64,000 nucleotides of DNA from DASPNM01 sp035626515 (GCA_035626515.1 DASPNM010000017.1:62001-126000), one strand, 5' to 3'; shown: positions 45,239-54,820, numbered from the stretch's first letter. The notes: a model not told the origin generated them from the sequence alone. Numbers and translations are program-made.

Positions 45239-45823
45239 TTACTGGATACCGTAGCTCTCGAGCAGGGCTTTGTATTGCTCACTGTTTCGCCGCCGCACGC
45301 TTTCTTTACCAACGAGTTCCTGCACGAGCAGGATACCGTCGATGATCGCCTCCGGCCGGGGCGGACAACCGGGAACATAGACGTCAACCGGAACCACCTG
45401 GTCAATTCCCTGCAGCACGCTGTAGGTATCGAAGATCCCTCCGCTGCAGGCGCAGGCTCCGACTGCCATTACCCATCTTGGCTCCGCCATTTGCAGGTAG
45501 ACCTGCTTTACCACCGGCCCCATCTTCTTCGCGATGGTTCCCATAACCATCAGCAAATCGCATTGCCTTGGCGAAAATCCCACGCGCTCCGAACCAAACC
45601 TCGCGAGATCGTAGTGCGAACCCATCGTCGCCATGAATTCGATCCCGCAGCAGGAAGTTGCAAAAGGAAGGGGCCAGATCGAGTTTTTGCGCGCGAGCCC
45701 GACAACCTTATCGAGCGTAGTCGCAAAAAAGCCTTCCCCCATGCTGCCTTCCGGCATTTCCGCGATGCTGATGTCCGGTTCAAGCGGCTTTTTGATCAGG
45801 TTGTATGCAACTGGACGAGCCAT
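45239..45823 (-). CDS. nuoB: NADH-quinone oxidoreductase subunit B
   Basis: A protein of 194 residues holding cluster N2. Ligands are in FATSCCGIEFMA, VGACACSGGIF and PGCPPRPEA. It links the peripheral arm to the quinone site. Confidence 0.97.
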   Translation of the reverse strand: MARPVAYNLIKKPLEPDISIAEMPEGSMGEGFFATTLDKVVGLARKNSIWPLPFATSCCGIEFMATMGSHYDLARFGSERVGFSPRQCDLLMVMGTIAKKMGPVVKQVYLQMAEPRWVMAVGACACSGGIFDTYSVLQGIDQVVPVDVYVPGCPPRPEAIIDGILLVQELVGKESVRRRNSEQYKALLESYGIQ

Positions 45824-45842
45824 TGTTTGTTTTTTGCAGCAG

Positions 45843-46235
45843 TCAGTCTTCCCATTTCAATGCGCCTTTTTTCACTATATAAAAAAAACCGCACAGAAAA
45901 AACCCGACGAACATCATTACGGCCCAAAAACCATTCCACCCCAGTCCCTTGAAGTTCACGGCGTAAGGATAAAAGAAAATAACCTCCACGTCGAAGAGCA
46001 CAAAAAGGATAGCCGTCAGAAAATACTTGATGGCCATGGGCTGGCGGGCGTCTCCGTGCGACTCAATGCCGCTCGCGAAATTCTGCAGCTTGTCTGCGGT
46101 TCTCCGTTTTGGCCCCAGCAGGTGCGTCACCAGCAAAAGCAGGCTCACCAGACCGGCGGCGAACAGCACCTGGATGAGCACGGGCACGTAACTCGCGGCG
46201 TCATCGGAAAGGCTGGTCTGCAGAAGCTGGAACAT
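45843..46235 (-). CDS. nuoA: NADH-quinone oxidoreductase subunit A
   Basis: A protein of 130 residues with three membrane helices; KYFLTAILFVLFDVEVIFFY is the family block. It is the first gene of the complex I operon, 17 bases after a TATTTTTG element. Confidence 0.96.
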   Translation of the reverse strand: MFQLLQTSLSDDAASYVPVLIQVLFAAGLVSLLLLVTHLLGPKRRTADKLQNFASGIESHGDARQPMAIKYFLTAILFVLFDVEVIFFYPYAVNFKGLGWNGFWAVMMFVGFFLCGFFYIVKKGALKWED

Positions 46236-46252
46236 CCTTTTTGTTTCGGCCG

Positions 46253-46260
46253 CAAAAATA
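46253..46260 (-). promoter_or_regulatory. -7 promoter element of the nuo operon
   Basis: Minus-strand TATTTTTG is a perfect TAnnTTTG element 17 bases before the nuoA ATG. It implies a leader of about ten bases. The 151-base gap to the TPR gene otherwise holds only that gene's terminator. Confidence 0.55.
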
Positions 46261-46325
46261 AGACGGGCACCCCAAATTACCTGATGAAATGCGGCGTTAT
46301 ACGCTGATTTTGATTAGTCTTTTGC

Positions 46326-46357
46326 TAAAAACAACGATCCCCGCCTTGCGGCAGGGA
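46326..46357 (-). terminator. terminator of the tonB/TPR operon
   Basis: On the minus strand TCCCTGCC (46357-46350) and GGCGGGGA (46345-46338) pair, with one G-U, around a GCAA tetraloop and lead into a T-rich tract to 46326. It lies 30 bases after the TPR gene. Confidence 0.75.
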
Positions 46358-46386
46358 CCATTCCGAGTAAAAGAAGAAAACCGAGC

Positions 46387-48111
46387 TTAATTTCTTACGA
46401 CCGTTTTTGTTCGAGGCGTCACCTTTGTCGACTTCGTCGAAGAGGTTTTGTTGCTCTTCGGCGGAGTGGAAGGCCGGGCCGGTTTTTCCATATCAGCAAT
46501 GTATTTCTTGATCGTTTCGTTGTTCGGGTCCATCGCGAGCATCTTTCTCAGGTACACCAGGGCATTCTCGCGGTCCTTCGCGATATTGGCATAGTACTGC
46601 GCCAGGTATCCCGCAGTGCTGATGATGTTCGTCCGGTATTTCACCGTATCGCGCTCGAGGAACTCCAGGTACTTTTTTGCCGGCTCCACTGCGAGGCCTT
46701 TTTCCATCGTGCTGTCCTGAGCACGGTAGTTGTTGAATATCCACTGGTGGCCGAATACTTCTTCGGGCCATTTCTCTGCATAAGTCCGGAATATCTGGAG
46801 CGAACGCTCATAGTTTTTACCCTGGTAATATGCCAGGCCTGCGTCGAAATGATCCCGCTGGCCGGGGTTCGGCTTGATCTTGAGGATCTCGGTACGCAGA
46901 TCACCTTCCAGGTTACGGCTCACGCTGTCGCCCAGCGTCTTGAAGAACTCAGCTCCCTCTTTGAGGAAATCAAGTTTTCCGGTAAGCGTCGTGTCCAGCG
47001 CCACGCCCTGGATGTAGGTCTGGTAAACTTCGCGCGGCTGACCGCCCGTCTTGGCAAGGACGCTTGCCTTCAGCTTGTAATCGAATGCGATCAGGTCCTC
47101 AGGCTTCTCTTTTGCGAAATAGAGATCGACGTAACGTTTCGCGCTGCTGTAATCGCCTTTCTCGAAGCTGGCGTCCGCCAGAAGTTTATACACCCTCGGC
47201 TTCGTTTGATCCCCCTTGGCGCGTATTACGGCCTCACCCTTCGCGATCGCGCAGTCAAAGTCTTTCTTCACCCAGCAAAGCTGGCCGTAAAGAAACTCAT
47301 CCTGAATATCCGTCTCCGGCAGCTTGCTTTCGATGTATTTCTTGAGGTAATCTTCCGCCTCCGGGTATTTCTGGCGGAAGAAATTATAATAAAAAAGCTC
47401 GTAGTACCCGAGGGTAAATTTCGGATCGCGTGAAACCGCTTCATTTAAATACTTCAGCACTTCTTCCGAGTTGCGCTGCGACTGGAAGATCTTGGCCAGC
47501 CTTACGGCGGCGACGGCAAATGCCGGATTTACCTCGAGTGCCCTTTTATACGTCGCGAAAGCATCGCTTCCTCCCTCACCGGGACGAGCCTTGCGGTACG
47601 CGTTTCCAAGCTGGAGCAGCGTTTCCGTGTTACGCGGATCTTTTTCAGCCGCAATCTTGAGTTTGTCAACCGCATACTGCGGATCACCCGCTTTCGCGTC
47701 CACGTTGGCGCGACCAATGGCGGTAAGCACTACCGGATCATCTCCTTTTTTTCCGCGGCTCGCGGTGATCGCCTGCTCAAACTTCATGCGGGCATCGGCC
47801 GGCTTGTTGTCCAGCAGATCCGCATGCCCGAGGCCCACCAGCAGAAGCGGGGCATTTCCGTTCGTCTGCAGGGATTTTTCATACAGCTGCCGGGCAGCGG
47901 CGTTGTTGTCCATGTCAAAATAGACCTGTCCCAGCCAGTAGATCGCTTCGATGTTGTTAGGATTCGTCGCGAGTATCTTCTGGAATACGGACTCGGCGGT
48001 CTTAAACCTGTCTGCATACAGGTGGTTCATTCCTTCCTGTATGGTTTGTGCTTTCAATCCGGAAACGAAAAGCATCCCGGACAAGAAAAGACTTATGGTG
48101 GTTTTCTTCAT
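46387..48111 (-). CDS. exported TPR-repeat protein
   Basis: The ATG at 48111 starts the signal peptide MKKTTISLFLSGMLFVSGLKAQ, giving 574 residues. TPR units run through the protein (AESVFQKILATNPNNIEAIY, ARQLYEKSLQTNGNAPLLL, AFATYKRALEVNPAFAVAAV and others), ending in a Ser/Thr/Lys-rich tail. It is probably a periplasmic or outer-membrane scaffold. It follows TonB, a small membrane protein and a PstS-like lipoprotein in one transcription unit. Confidence 0.85.
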   Translation of the reverse strand: MKKTTISLFLSGMLFVSGLKAQTIQEGMNHLYADRFKTAESVFQKILATNPNNIEAIYWLGQVYFDMDNNAAARQLYEKSLQTNGNAPLLLVGLGHADLLDNKPADARMKFEQAITASRGKKGDDPVVLTAIGRANVDAKAGDPQYAVDKLKIAAEKDPRNTETLLQLGNAYRKARPGEGGSDAFATYKRALEVNPAFAVAAVRLAKIFQSQRNSEEVLKYLNEAVSRDPKFTLGYYELFYYNFFRQKYPEAEDYLKKYIESKLPETDIQDEFLYGQLCWVKKDFDCAIAKGEAVIRAKGDQTKPRVYKLLADASFEKGDYSSAKRYVDLYFAKEKPEDLIAFDYKLKASVLAKTGGQPREVYQTYIQGVALDTTLTGKLDFLKEGAEFFKTLGDSVSRNLEGDLRTEILKIKPNPGQRDHFDAGLAYYQGKNYERSLQIFRTYAEKWPEEVFGHQWIFNNYRAQDSTMEKGLAVEPAKKYLEFLERDTVKYRTNIISTAGYLAQYYANIAKDRENALVYLRKMLAMDPNNETIKKYIADMEKPARPSTPPKSNKTSSTKSTKVTPRTKTVVRN

Positions 48112-48149
48112 TTTACTTCTCATATTAGGGATTGTAAATATAAAATTGT

Positions 48150-49076
48150 TTACTCTTTCAGCCGAACCCGCCGGATCTCGAATGTCATGAATACCGGGGC
48201 CAGGTAGGCACGCCTGAATATCAATTGTCCGATTTCGCCGCTCATAAAATCTGCAAAGCCATGTCCCAGTCCTTCGTGGTTTTCCTTAAGGGTATAAACC
48301 AAATCCCGTACCATGGGGTAGCGCTTTGTGTGAATGTTTCGTTGCGTTCCGTTAACAAAAAATCCCGCCGAATCCGTGCTTTCCAAGGGTACCATTTTTA
48401 CTGTTCTCAAAAACCGAAGCTGCATGCTGTCTTCGGGGTTGCCGATCCAGCTGATCCCGATGAACCCTATATAACCCCGGTTCTTCGAGACAAAATCGAT
48501 TACTCCTTCGCTGCTGCGTGCCGCTACCGCCTGTGGAGTCAGCCGCTCGCCGCGTAACACTGAATCGATGACAAAGCGAACCGTACTGGTTGCTTTGACC
48601 CCATCAAAGACGGGAATTAAATTTTTATTAAAACTGCCTTTTAGTATTCCTTTAATATCGCTCATTGTCAACTCGTCAATTTCTTCGGCGGGATTAACCA
48701 CTACTGCGATCGCATCCCGCGCCACCGCCATGCTTGACGGAGAAATGCCCAGCGAATCGAGCATCAAATCGCGCTCGTCTTCGCTGTGCCGCCGCGTACT
48801 GATGATCATCCGGATGCTGTCTACCAGGAAATCGCGGAAACATTCCGCCTCCGGTTTGTAGCTAACCCGGATGCGGGTGGCCGGATGATGCGACTGGTAA
48901 ACTTTAACCAGCTCTTCCACGACGGGCTTGAACGATTCGTCCGCGCTCACGTAGATCAGTCCGCGTTCGCGCGTATCCGGAAGCCCTTCCTTTTGCTTGC
49001 GGAATGACCGGCAGCCAGCTAAAAGAACAGAGCAAAGAATCAGCAGTGATAAGAATTTCCCGGTGCACCCGCTCAT
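48150..49076 (-). CDS. PstS-like substrate-binding lipoprotein
   Basis: A protein of 308 residues with lipobox VLLAGC (Cys22). The mature part is a periplasmic binding fold of the phosphate-binding type: GLIYVSADESFKPVVEELVK at the start, AIAVVVNPAEEIDELTMSDI and GVIDFVSKNRGYIGFIGISW. The classical PstS phosphate-binding loop is not clearly present and no pst transporter genes are nearby, so phosphate binding is uncertain. The neighbours suggest a role in TonB-linked envelope function. Confidence 0.82.
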   Translation of the reverse strand: MSGCTGKFLSLLILCSVLLAGCRSFRKQKEGLPDTRERGLIYVSADESFKPVVEELVKVYQSHHPATRIRVSYKPEAECFRDFLVDSIRMIISTRRHSEDERDLMLDSLGISPSSMAVARDAIAVVVNPAEEIDELTMSDIKGILKGSFNKNLIPVFDGVKATSTVRFVIDSVLRGERLTPQAVAARSSEGVIDFVSKNRGYIGFIGISWIGNPEDSMQLRFLRTVKMVPLESTDSAGFFVNGTQRNIHTKRYPMVRDLVYTLKENHEGLGHGFADFMSGEIGQLIFRRAYLAPVFMTFEIRRVRLKE

Positions 49077-49077
49077 G

Positions 49078-49305
49078 TCATCCAGTTTTCCTGTAACCGC
49101 GGTACAGCCGGAATGCGCCGTACAAAATCGCCGCGATGCCGAAGATCAGCTTGAGGGTTGGGTCCAGGTCCAGCTCAAATCCGAATTTTTCATGCCAGAC
49201 GAATACGATGCCGAGTCCAAGCCAAAGAGCTCCCATTACGTAATCATAGACGGAACGCAGTGCGCTGTTGGTTCTACGCCTTCTTTCTTCCGGATCTGCC
49301 CGCAT
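49078..49305 (-). CDS. small membrane protein
   Basis: I choose the ATG at 49305 (MRADPEERRRRTNSALRSVY), giving 75 residues and avoiding overlap with tonB. It has two membrane helices (DYVMGALWLGLGIVFVW and LKLIFGIAAILYGAFRLY) with a basic N-terminus. The family is not recognised. It begins 55 bases after tonB and ends one base before the PstS-like gene. Confidence 0.72.
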   Translation of the reverse strand: MRADPEERRRRTNSALRSVYDYVMGALWLGLGIVFVWHEKFGFELDLDPTLKLIFGIAAILYGAFRLYRGYRKTG

Positions 49306-49360
49306 GTGTCTGGTTTCAGGGGCCACCAAATTACTGAATCCCCGAGAAGCCGCAAGCCGG

Positions 49361-50158
49361 TTATTCCTCCACGCCCACAAACGTAACCGGTAATATATAG
49401 CTCACCGCCAATGGCATCCCGTTCTGCAGCGCCGGTTGCCAGCGCGGCATACGGCGGCAGACCCGCAACACTTCGCGATCGAAAGCAGGACCTCCGGACT
49501 GCATTACTTCGATTTGAGACACCAAACCGTCGGTGCCGACCCAAAACCGAACCAGCACGCTTTTCTTTTCACCGGTCTGCAAACCGTCGGGGGTGATGAG
49601 GTGGTTCTTCAGAAAACGCATCAATGCTTCCTCACCTCCCGGAAACTCCGGTTTTTGTTCCTGCGGACGGAAATCAGTGTTGCCAGGTGATCCCGTTATA
49701 TTGTTGTTATCAGGCAGCGAATTGCTCACCGACTGATCCACGGGACCCGTTGCGGACCTGCCGATGTCTGAAACCGGACCCGTGTCATGCGAGCTGTTCG
49801 CGAGATCCGGAAACCGGTTGCGCACCTGATCATCCGGGCGTATTTGGATCTGCGGAGTAATGATTCCCGCGGTTGGCCTGCTGCGCACACTGATCTGCGG
49901 AGGCGGTTGCGGTGGCGGGATAAAATATTCTTTCAGGATATGGCCGCCGGGAGACGGACGGAACACCGTGGGGGATTCGACAGGCTTGTTCAACAACAGC
50001 GCGAAGACGAGCCCGCCGACAAGAAGAAAAACAATCAATACGGCCAGCCACAAACGTTGATTGTATTCCCTGCGCAGCACATAGGCCCCATACCCTTTAT
50101 TTCTTCCATCAAACAGAATGTCGAGCAGGTTGGCGCGGAGAATTTGATTTTTCTCCAT
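49361..50158 (-). CDS. tonB: energy transducer TonB, second copy
   Basis: I choose the ATG at 50158 because MEKNQILRANLLDILFDGRN aligns with the other TonB of this window, giving 265 residues. A membrane helix lies near 37-57 (LWLAVLIVFLLVGGLVFALL), followed by a Pro-rich periplasmic spacer and a TonB C-terminal domain (GTDGLVSQIEVMQSG, RWQPALQNGMPL). No exbB or exbD is adjacent, so it probably uses the pair near 28-30 kb. It leads the operon with the lipoprotein and TPR genes. Confidence 0.9.
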   Translation of the reverse strand: MEKNQILRANLLDILFDGRNKGYGAYVLRREYNQRLWLAVLIVFLLVGGLVFALLLNKPVESPTVFRPSPGGHILKEYFIPPPQPPPQISVRSRPTAGIITPQIQIRPDDQVRNRFPDLANSSHDTGPVSDIGRSATGPVDQSVSNSLPDNNNITGSPGNTDFRPQEQKPEFPGGEEALMRFLKNHLITPDGLQTGEKKSVLVRFWVGTDGLVSQIEVMQSGGPAFDREVLRVCRRMPRWQPALQNGMPLAVSYILPVTFVGVEE

Positions 50159-50244
50159 GATTGCGGTTTTCAACTGAGATGCGACATTCATCATTCTCCA
50201 TAAGTCCTCGCCTGATTTTACGCCCGGCATCCGGCAGCGTGGAC

Positions 50245-50252
50245 TATTTTTG
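50245..50252 (+). promoter_or_regulatory. -7 promoter element of the phosphatase gene
   Basis: TATTTTTG, a perfect TAnnTTTG match, ends four bases before the ATG at 50257, which implies a leaderless transcript. Confidence 0.55.
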
Positions 50253-50256
50253 AGGG

Positions 50257-50748
50257 ATGAAAATCCTGATGGTTTGCCTGGGAAATATCTGCCGCAGCCC
50301 GCTTGCCGAAGGTATCCTTCAGCACAAGGCTGCAAATGAAGGATTGAACTGGCAGGTGGACAGCGCGGGCACGGAAAGCTATCACGTCGGTCAGCCGCCG
50401 CACCATCTCTCGCAGAAAGTGGCGCAGTGTTACGGACTTGATATCAGCAACCAGCGGGCACGACGGTTTACCGCGGATGACTTTGCAAAATACGATCTCA
50501 TCTATGCGCTTTCGAAAGACGTGCTGCAGGAGATGAAGCACATCGCGGGAAAGCGCTTTGACCGGCAAAAAGTGGAATTGCTTATGAACGAGCTTTATCC
50601 GGGACGCGATATGGATGTTCCCGATCCCTGGTACGGACCCGAGCCGGGATACCACGAAGCCTTCCGGCTGATTGATGCTGCCTGCGACGCTATTTTGAAA
50701 AAATACGGCAGTCCGCGGCCCGCGGCGGAAACGAAGGAAAGGTCCTGA
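50257..50748 (+). CDS. low-molecular-weight protein tyrosine phosphatase
   Basis: A protein of 163 residues. The active-site loop is VCLGNICRSPLAEG with nucleophile Cys7 and Arg13; the general acid is the Asp of DPWYG near 128. Length and motif order fit the family, whose substrates include tyrosine kinases and capsule regulators. It stands divergent from the TonB operon and 64 bases before hisS. Confidence 0.94.
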   Translation: MKILMVCLGNICRSPLAEGILQHKAANEGLNWQVDSAGTESYHVGQPPHHLSQKVAQCYGLDISNQRARRFTADDFAKYDLIYALSKDVLQEMKHIAGKRFDRQKVELLMNELYPGRDMDVPDPWYGPEPGYHEAFRLIDAACDAILKKYGSPRPAAETKERS

Positions 50749-50799
50749 ACTACCGGTCTGATGTGGGCAGTAAAAAGATTCGATTGCTCATTTCCTGTT

Positions 50800-50807
50800 T
50801 ACTTTTG
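50800..50807 (+). promoter_or_regulatory. -7 promoter element of hisS
   Basis: TACTTTTG matches TAnnTTTG exactly and ends five bases before the hisS ATG at 50813, again suggesting a leaderless message. Confidence 0.55.
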
Positions 50808-50812
50808 GCGAA

Positions 50813-52222
50813 ATGAAACCTTCGCTTCCGCAGGGCACACGCGATTTTGCTCCGGACACGGTTCGAAAGAGAACGTTTATCCTGGATACCATTCGGCATG
50901 TGTTTGAACTTTACGGTTACCAGCCGCTGGAAACTCCTGCGATGGAAAACCTGGAAACCCTGATCGGGAAATATGGCGAGGAAGGCGACCGGTTAATATT
51001 CAAAATTCTGAACAATGGACTGGATCACGTTTCAAAAAAGGATCAGGCACGCAACGATTTCGAAAAGCTGCTGGAGGGAAAAAACGTAAAAGGCATCACC
51101 GAGCGAGCATTGCGGTACGACCTCACGATCCCCTTCGCCCGCTACGTAGCGATGAACCACCGCGAGCTGGCATTCCCCTTCAAACGTTACCAGATCCAGC
51201 CGGTATGGCGGGCGGACCGTCCGCAGAAAGGTCGCTATCGCGAATTCTTCCAGTGCGATGCGGATGTGGTAGGCAGCGATTCCCTGCTGAATGAGGTCGA
51301 GCTCGCCCAGATCTACATCGAGGTGTTCGCCCGCCTGGGGCTCGTGCATTACGAGCTTCGATTGAATCATCGGCGCATCCTTACAGCCCTGGCCGAACTG
51401 TGCGGCGGGCCGCAGCTCATGAATACGATCGCGGCTGCGATTGACAAGCTGGAAAAACAGGGGCCGGAAAAAGTAAAAGCGGAATTGCAACAAAAAGGGC
51501 TGAACAGGGAGCAACTGCGACTGGTGGACGACTACCTGGGCATCAGCGGTTCCAATGATGAAAAGCTCACCGCACTGAAAGATCTTTTCTCGGAATCCGA
51601 CGCAGGCAACCGCGGCGTGGACGAACTGGATTATGTGTTGCGCTCCATTGCGCTCGCCAGCGTGGGGAACCCCACAGCAACCGGACCGGTAGTGGATCCG
51701 ACGCTCGCGCGTGGTCTCGATTACTACACCGGGATCATTTTCGAGGCGAAGCCGCCGCCCACGGTGCAGCTCGGATCGATCGGCGGCGGCGGCCGCTACG
51801 ATGACCTCACCGGGCTCTTCGGAGTGCCGGGCATACCCGGGGTAGGTATTTCATTTGGGGTAGACCGGATCTACGACGCCATGGAAGAGTTGAAGCTTTT
51901 CCCCGAATCGTTGCACATCAGCACACAGGTGCTTTTTTTCAACCTCGGTGAAGCGGAATCACGCGCGGCATTCGGACTGATGCAGGAACTGCGCTCCGCT
52001 GACATTCGCTGCGAGCTTTTCCACGAAAACGCGAAGTTTGAAAAGCAGTTCCGTTACGCGGAAAAGAAGAACATTCCTTACGTGGTGATCATTGGCGAAA
52101 AAGAACTTTCCGCGGGAGAGGCGCAGGTGAAAGATTTGAGGAACGGAACGCAGGTGGGGGTGGGGTTTGACGAGTTGCGAAAGGTGGTAGCTGATCGGTT
52201 TATTAGTGGACTGGTTCATTAG
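50813..52222 (+). CDS. hisS: histidyl-tRNA synthetase
   Basis: A protein of 469 residues, class II synthetase. Motif 1 is in GYQPLETPAMENLETL, motif 2 in FQIQPVWRADRPQKGRYREF-like YQIQPVWRADRPQKGRYREF, the histidine loops in ARGLDYYTGIIFE and motif 3 in GVGISFGVDRIYDAM. The C-terminal 90 residues are the anticodon-binding domain. The stop lies inside a short degenerate repeat (GGTTCATTAGTGGA units); the 104-base gap to the thiolase shows no terminator. Confidence 0.97.
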   Translation: MKPSLPQGTRDFAPDTVRKRTFILDTIRHVFELYGYQPLETPAMENLETLIGKYGEEGDRLIFKILNNGLDHVSKKDQARNDFEKLLEGKNVKGITERALRYDLTIPFARYVAMNHRELAFPFKRYQIQPVWRADRPQKGRYREFFQCDADVVGSDSLLNEVELAQIYIEVFARLGLVHYELRLNHRRILTALAELCGGPQLMNTIAAAIDKLEKQGPEKVKAELQQKGLNREQLRLVDDYLGISGSNDEKLTALKDLFSESDAGNRGVDELDYVLRSIALASVGNPTATGPVVDPTLARGLDYYTGIIFEAKPPPTVQLGSIGGGGRYDDLTGLFGVPGIPGVGISFGVDRIYDAMEELKLFPESLHISTQVLFFNLGEAESRAAFGLMQELRSADIRCELFHENAKFEKQFRYAEKKNIPYVVIIGEKELSAGEAQVKDLRNGTQVGVGFDELRKVVADRFISGLVH

Positions 52223-52326
52223 TGGATTCGTTGGTTCATTCCTGGTTCGTGGGGACACAACCAGGGGATTACCGCTGTTCACTTCCACATTTACTATTTA
52301 AGATTTGATATTTACCCTCATGTCTA

Positions 52327-53535
52327 CTATCGACTACCGACCACCAGCTCAAAAACTACCGTAGCTCCCTGCCCCACTCCCACGCACATTGTTGCCAACC
52401 CATACCTGGTATTCCTTCTTTTCATTTCATGCAGCAGGGTTGTAGTAATGCGCACTCCGCTGCAACCGAGTGGGTGTCCGATGGCGATCGCTCCTCCATT
52501 TACATTCACGTTATTGATGTCAAGATTAAGGTCCCGGATACAGGCGATCGATTGAGACGCAAAGGCTTCATTCAATTCGATCAAACCAATATCGTCAACA
52601 CTCAGATTCGCGCGCTGCAGGGCTTTTTTTGTCGCAGGCACTGGTCCGATGCCCATGATCGAAGGATCCACGCCCGCCACTGCCATGGATACGATGCGGG
52701 CGAGCGGTTTCAGTCCGTATTTGTTGACGGCCTCTTCGCTCGCAATGAGCATTGCAGCTGCACCGTCATTGATGCCCGAAGAATTTCCCGCGGTGACCGT
52801 ACCCTCCTTCGCGAAGGCCGGTTTCAATGAAGCCAGCTTTTCCAGGGTGGTCTGCCGGGGGTGTTCGTCGTTTTCCACGAGTACAGCTTCTCCTTTAGTG
52901 TTTTCGGCGGCCACCGGCACAAGCTCATCCTTCCATTTCCCGGCAGCCAGGGCTTCGAAATATTTTCGCTGTGAAGAAAGCGCGAACACATCCTGTTCTT
53001 CGCGGGTGATTTTCCATTGACGCGCCACGTTCTCACCGGTTTCCCCCATGTTGTAGGGATAATGTAATTCAACCAGGCGGTTATTCCGAAATCGCCAGCC
53101 CAGCGTGGTGTCGAATATTTCAGCTTGCCTCTGGAAGGCCTGCGTCGCTTTGGCCATCACGAACGGGGCTCGCGTCATGCTTTCCACGCCGCAGGCAATG
53201 ATCAGTTCTGCATCTCCGCAAATTACCTGGCGCGCAGCATCCATCACGGCCTGCAGGCCGGACGCGCACAGGCGGTTGACGGTGTTCCCGGCTACGCTTA
53301 CAGGCAGTCCGGCGAGCAACGCCGCCATCCTTGCCACATTTCGATTGTCTTCACCTGCCTGGTTTGCAGCTCCTGCGATCACGTCCTCGATCGCTTCCGG
53401 ATCCACGGAACCGTTTCTTTTCAGCAATTCGCGGATCACGAGCGCGAGCAGATCATCGGGTCGAACCGTTGCGAGAACGCCGCCATATTTTCCAACCGGT
53501 GTGCGCACCGCGTCCACCACGAATGCACTTTTCAT
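52327..53535 (-). CDS. thiolase, 3-oxoadipyl-CoA / acetyl-CoA acyltransferase type
   Basis: A protein of 402 residues. The nucleophile Cys90 lies in NRLCASGLQAV, the His in AIGHPLGCSGVR and the second Cys in MCVGVGQG. The block AANQAGEDNRNVARMAALLA is close to PcaF/PaaJ thiolases of aromatic or phenylacetate breakdown, but no other pathway gene is near, so a general beta-ketothiolase role is as likely. It stands divergent from rlmN. Confidence 0.93.
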   Translation of the reverse strand: MKSAFVVDAVRTPVGKYGGVLATVRPDDLLALVIRELLKRNGSVDPEAIEDVIAGAANQAGEDNRNVARMAALLAGLPVSVAGNTVNRLCASGLQAVMDAARQVICGDAELIIACGVESMTRAPFVMAKATQAFQRQAEIFDTTLGWRFRNNRLVELHYPYNMGETGENVARQWKITREEQDVFALSSQRKYFEALAAGKWKDELVPVAAENTKGEAVLVENDEHPRQTTLEKLASLKPAFAKEGTVTAGNSSGINDGAAAMLIASEEAVNKYGLKPLARIVSMAVAGVDPSIMGIGPVPATKKALQRANLSVDDIGLIELNEAFASQSIACIRDLNLDINNVNVNGGAIAIGHPLGCSGVRITTTLLHEMKRRNTRYGLATMCVGVGQGATVVFELVVGSR

Positions 53536-53596
53536 AAACTATGCTTAAAAGCCCGCAAGTTAGTTATTATTATAGCCGCCTTCGGCGGATGAGGTC

Positions 53597-53604
53597 TAAC
53601 TTTG
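53597..53604 (+). promoter_or_regulatory. -7 promoter element of rlmN
   Basis: TAACTTTG is a perfect TAnnTTTG match ending six bases before the ATG at 53611. A small hairpin (CCGCC-TTC-GGCGG, 53576-53588) lies just upstream. Confidence 0.55.
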
Positions 53605-53610
53605 CCCGTT

Positions 53611-54669
53611 ATGCCGAAAACGGAGAAAAAGAACATACGGCACCTGAGTCTGCAGGACCTGGAGCATTATTTCGAGACACTGGGCGAGAAAAAATTTCGC
53701 GCGAGGCAGGTCTATGAATGGCTTTGGCAAAAACCCGTTCAAAGCTTTGCTGCCATGACCAATCTCTCTCTCGAGCTGCGGCAGAAGCTCACGGAACAGT
53801 TCGCGCTACCGGCACTTTCCATTGATACGGTGCAGCGCTCCTCGGACGGCACCGTAAAGACGCGCTTCCGCACCTGGGACGGCCATCTTGTCGAAGGTGT
53901 GCTGATTCCTACCGAAGCCCGCTACACCGCCTGTGTTTCCTCTCAGGTCGGCTGTTCCCTGAGCTGCAAGTTTTGCGCGACCGGCTATATGGATCGCAAA
54001 AGAAATTTGGAATTCGACGAGATCTATGACCAGGTAGCGATCATCAATAAGCAGTGTGAAGAACAGTATGGACAGCGACTGACCAATATCGTTTTCATGG
54101 GCATGGGTGAACCCCTGCTCAATTACAAAAACGTTTTGAAAGGGATCGGACGGATAACCGCGCAGGACGGGATGGCCATGAGTCCACGGCGTATCACCGT
54201 CTCAACTGCAGGCGTAGCCAAACAGATCAGGCAGCTGGGCGACGATAAGGTGCGCTTCAAGCTCGCGCTTTCGCTCCATGCAGCGAACGACAAAAAGCGG
54301 CAGGAGATTATGCCGATCAACGATTCGAACAACATCCGCTCGCTCGTCGACGCCCTCAATTACTTCTACCGGCAGACCAAAAACGAGATCACCTTCGAGT
54401 ACATCCTGTTCCGCAACTTCAATGATTCGCTTAAGGATGCTGACGAGCTGATCCGGCTCTACCGCCAGGTGCCGGTGGACCTTGTCAATATAATCGAATA
54501 CAACCCGATCGACTTTGCCTCGTTCGAAAAACCTGACGAAGCTGCCACCGAAACATTCATGAAATACCTGGAAAAGAACCGGGTAAATGCTCGCCTTCGC
54601 CGCAGCCGGGGGAAGGACATTGACGCCGCCTGCGGACAGCTTGCCAATAAAGGGGCCGCCGAAAACTAA
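53611..54669 (+). CDS. rlmN: dual-specificity RNA methyltransferase RlmN
   Basis: The ATG at 53611 (MPKTEKKNIRHLSLQDLEHY) gives 352 residues; the upstream TTG lies inside the promoter element. The radical-SAM motif is SLSCKFCATGYM, preceded by CVSSQVGCS; IVFMGMGEPLLNY, ISPRR-like MSPRRITVSTAGV and the C-terminal RRSRGKDIDAACGQL with its catalytic Cys are typical. It methylates A2503 of 23S rRNA and A37 of some tRNAs. Confidence 0.97.
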   Translation: MPKTEKKNIRHLSLQDLEHYFETLGEKKFRARQVYEWLWQKPVQSFAAMTNLSLELRQKLTEQFALPALSIDTVQRSSDGTVKTRFRTWDGHLVEGVLIPTEARYTACVSSQVGCSLSCKFCATGYMDRKRNLEFDEIYDQVAIINKQCEEQYGQRLTNIVFMGMGEPLLNYKNVLKGIGRITAQDGMAMSPRRITVSTAGVAKQIRQLGDDKVRFKLALSLHAANDKKRQEIMPINDSNNIRSLVDALNYFYRQTKNEITFEYILFRNFNDSLKDADELIRLYRQVPVDLVNIIEYNPIDFASFEKPDEAATETFMKYLEKNRVNARLRRSRGKDIDAACGQLANKGAAEN

Positions 54670-54820
54670 AGTGTACCGGCCTGAGCGTCGCCGTACTACG
54701 AAAATTTTCCTACATCTATTAAACGCTGCTCCCGTTTCCCGGTCTGTATACGGCATTTGTTAACAAGTTATTTCAGCAGGTCGCACGCACCGCCTGCGTC
54801 TAACCTTTAAATAAGCAGTT

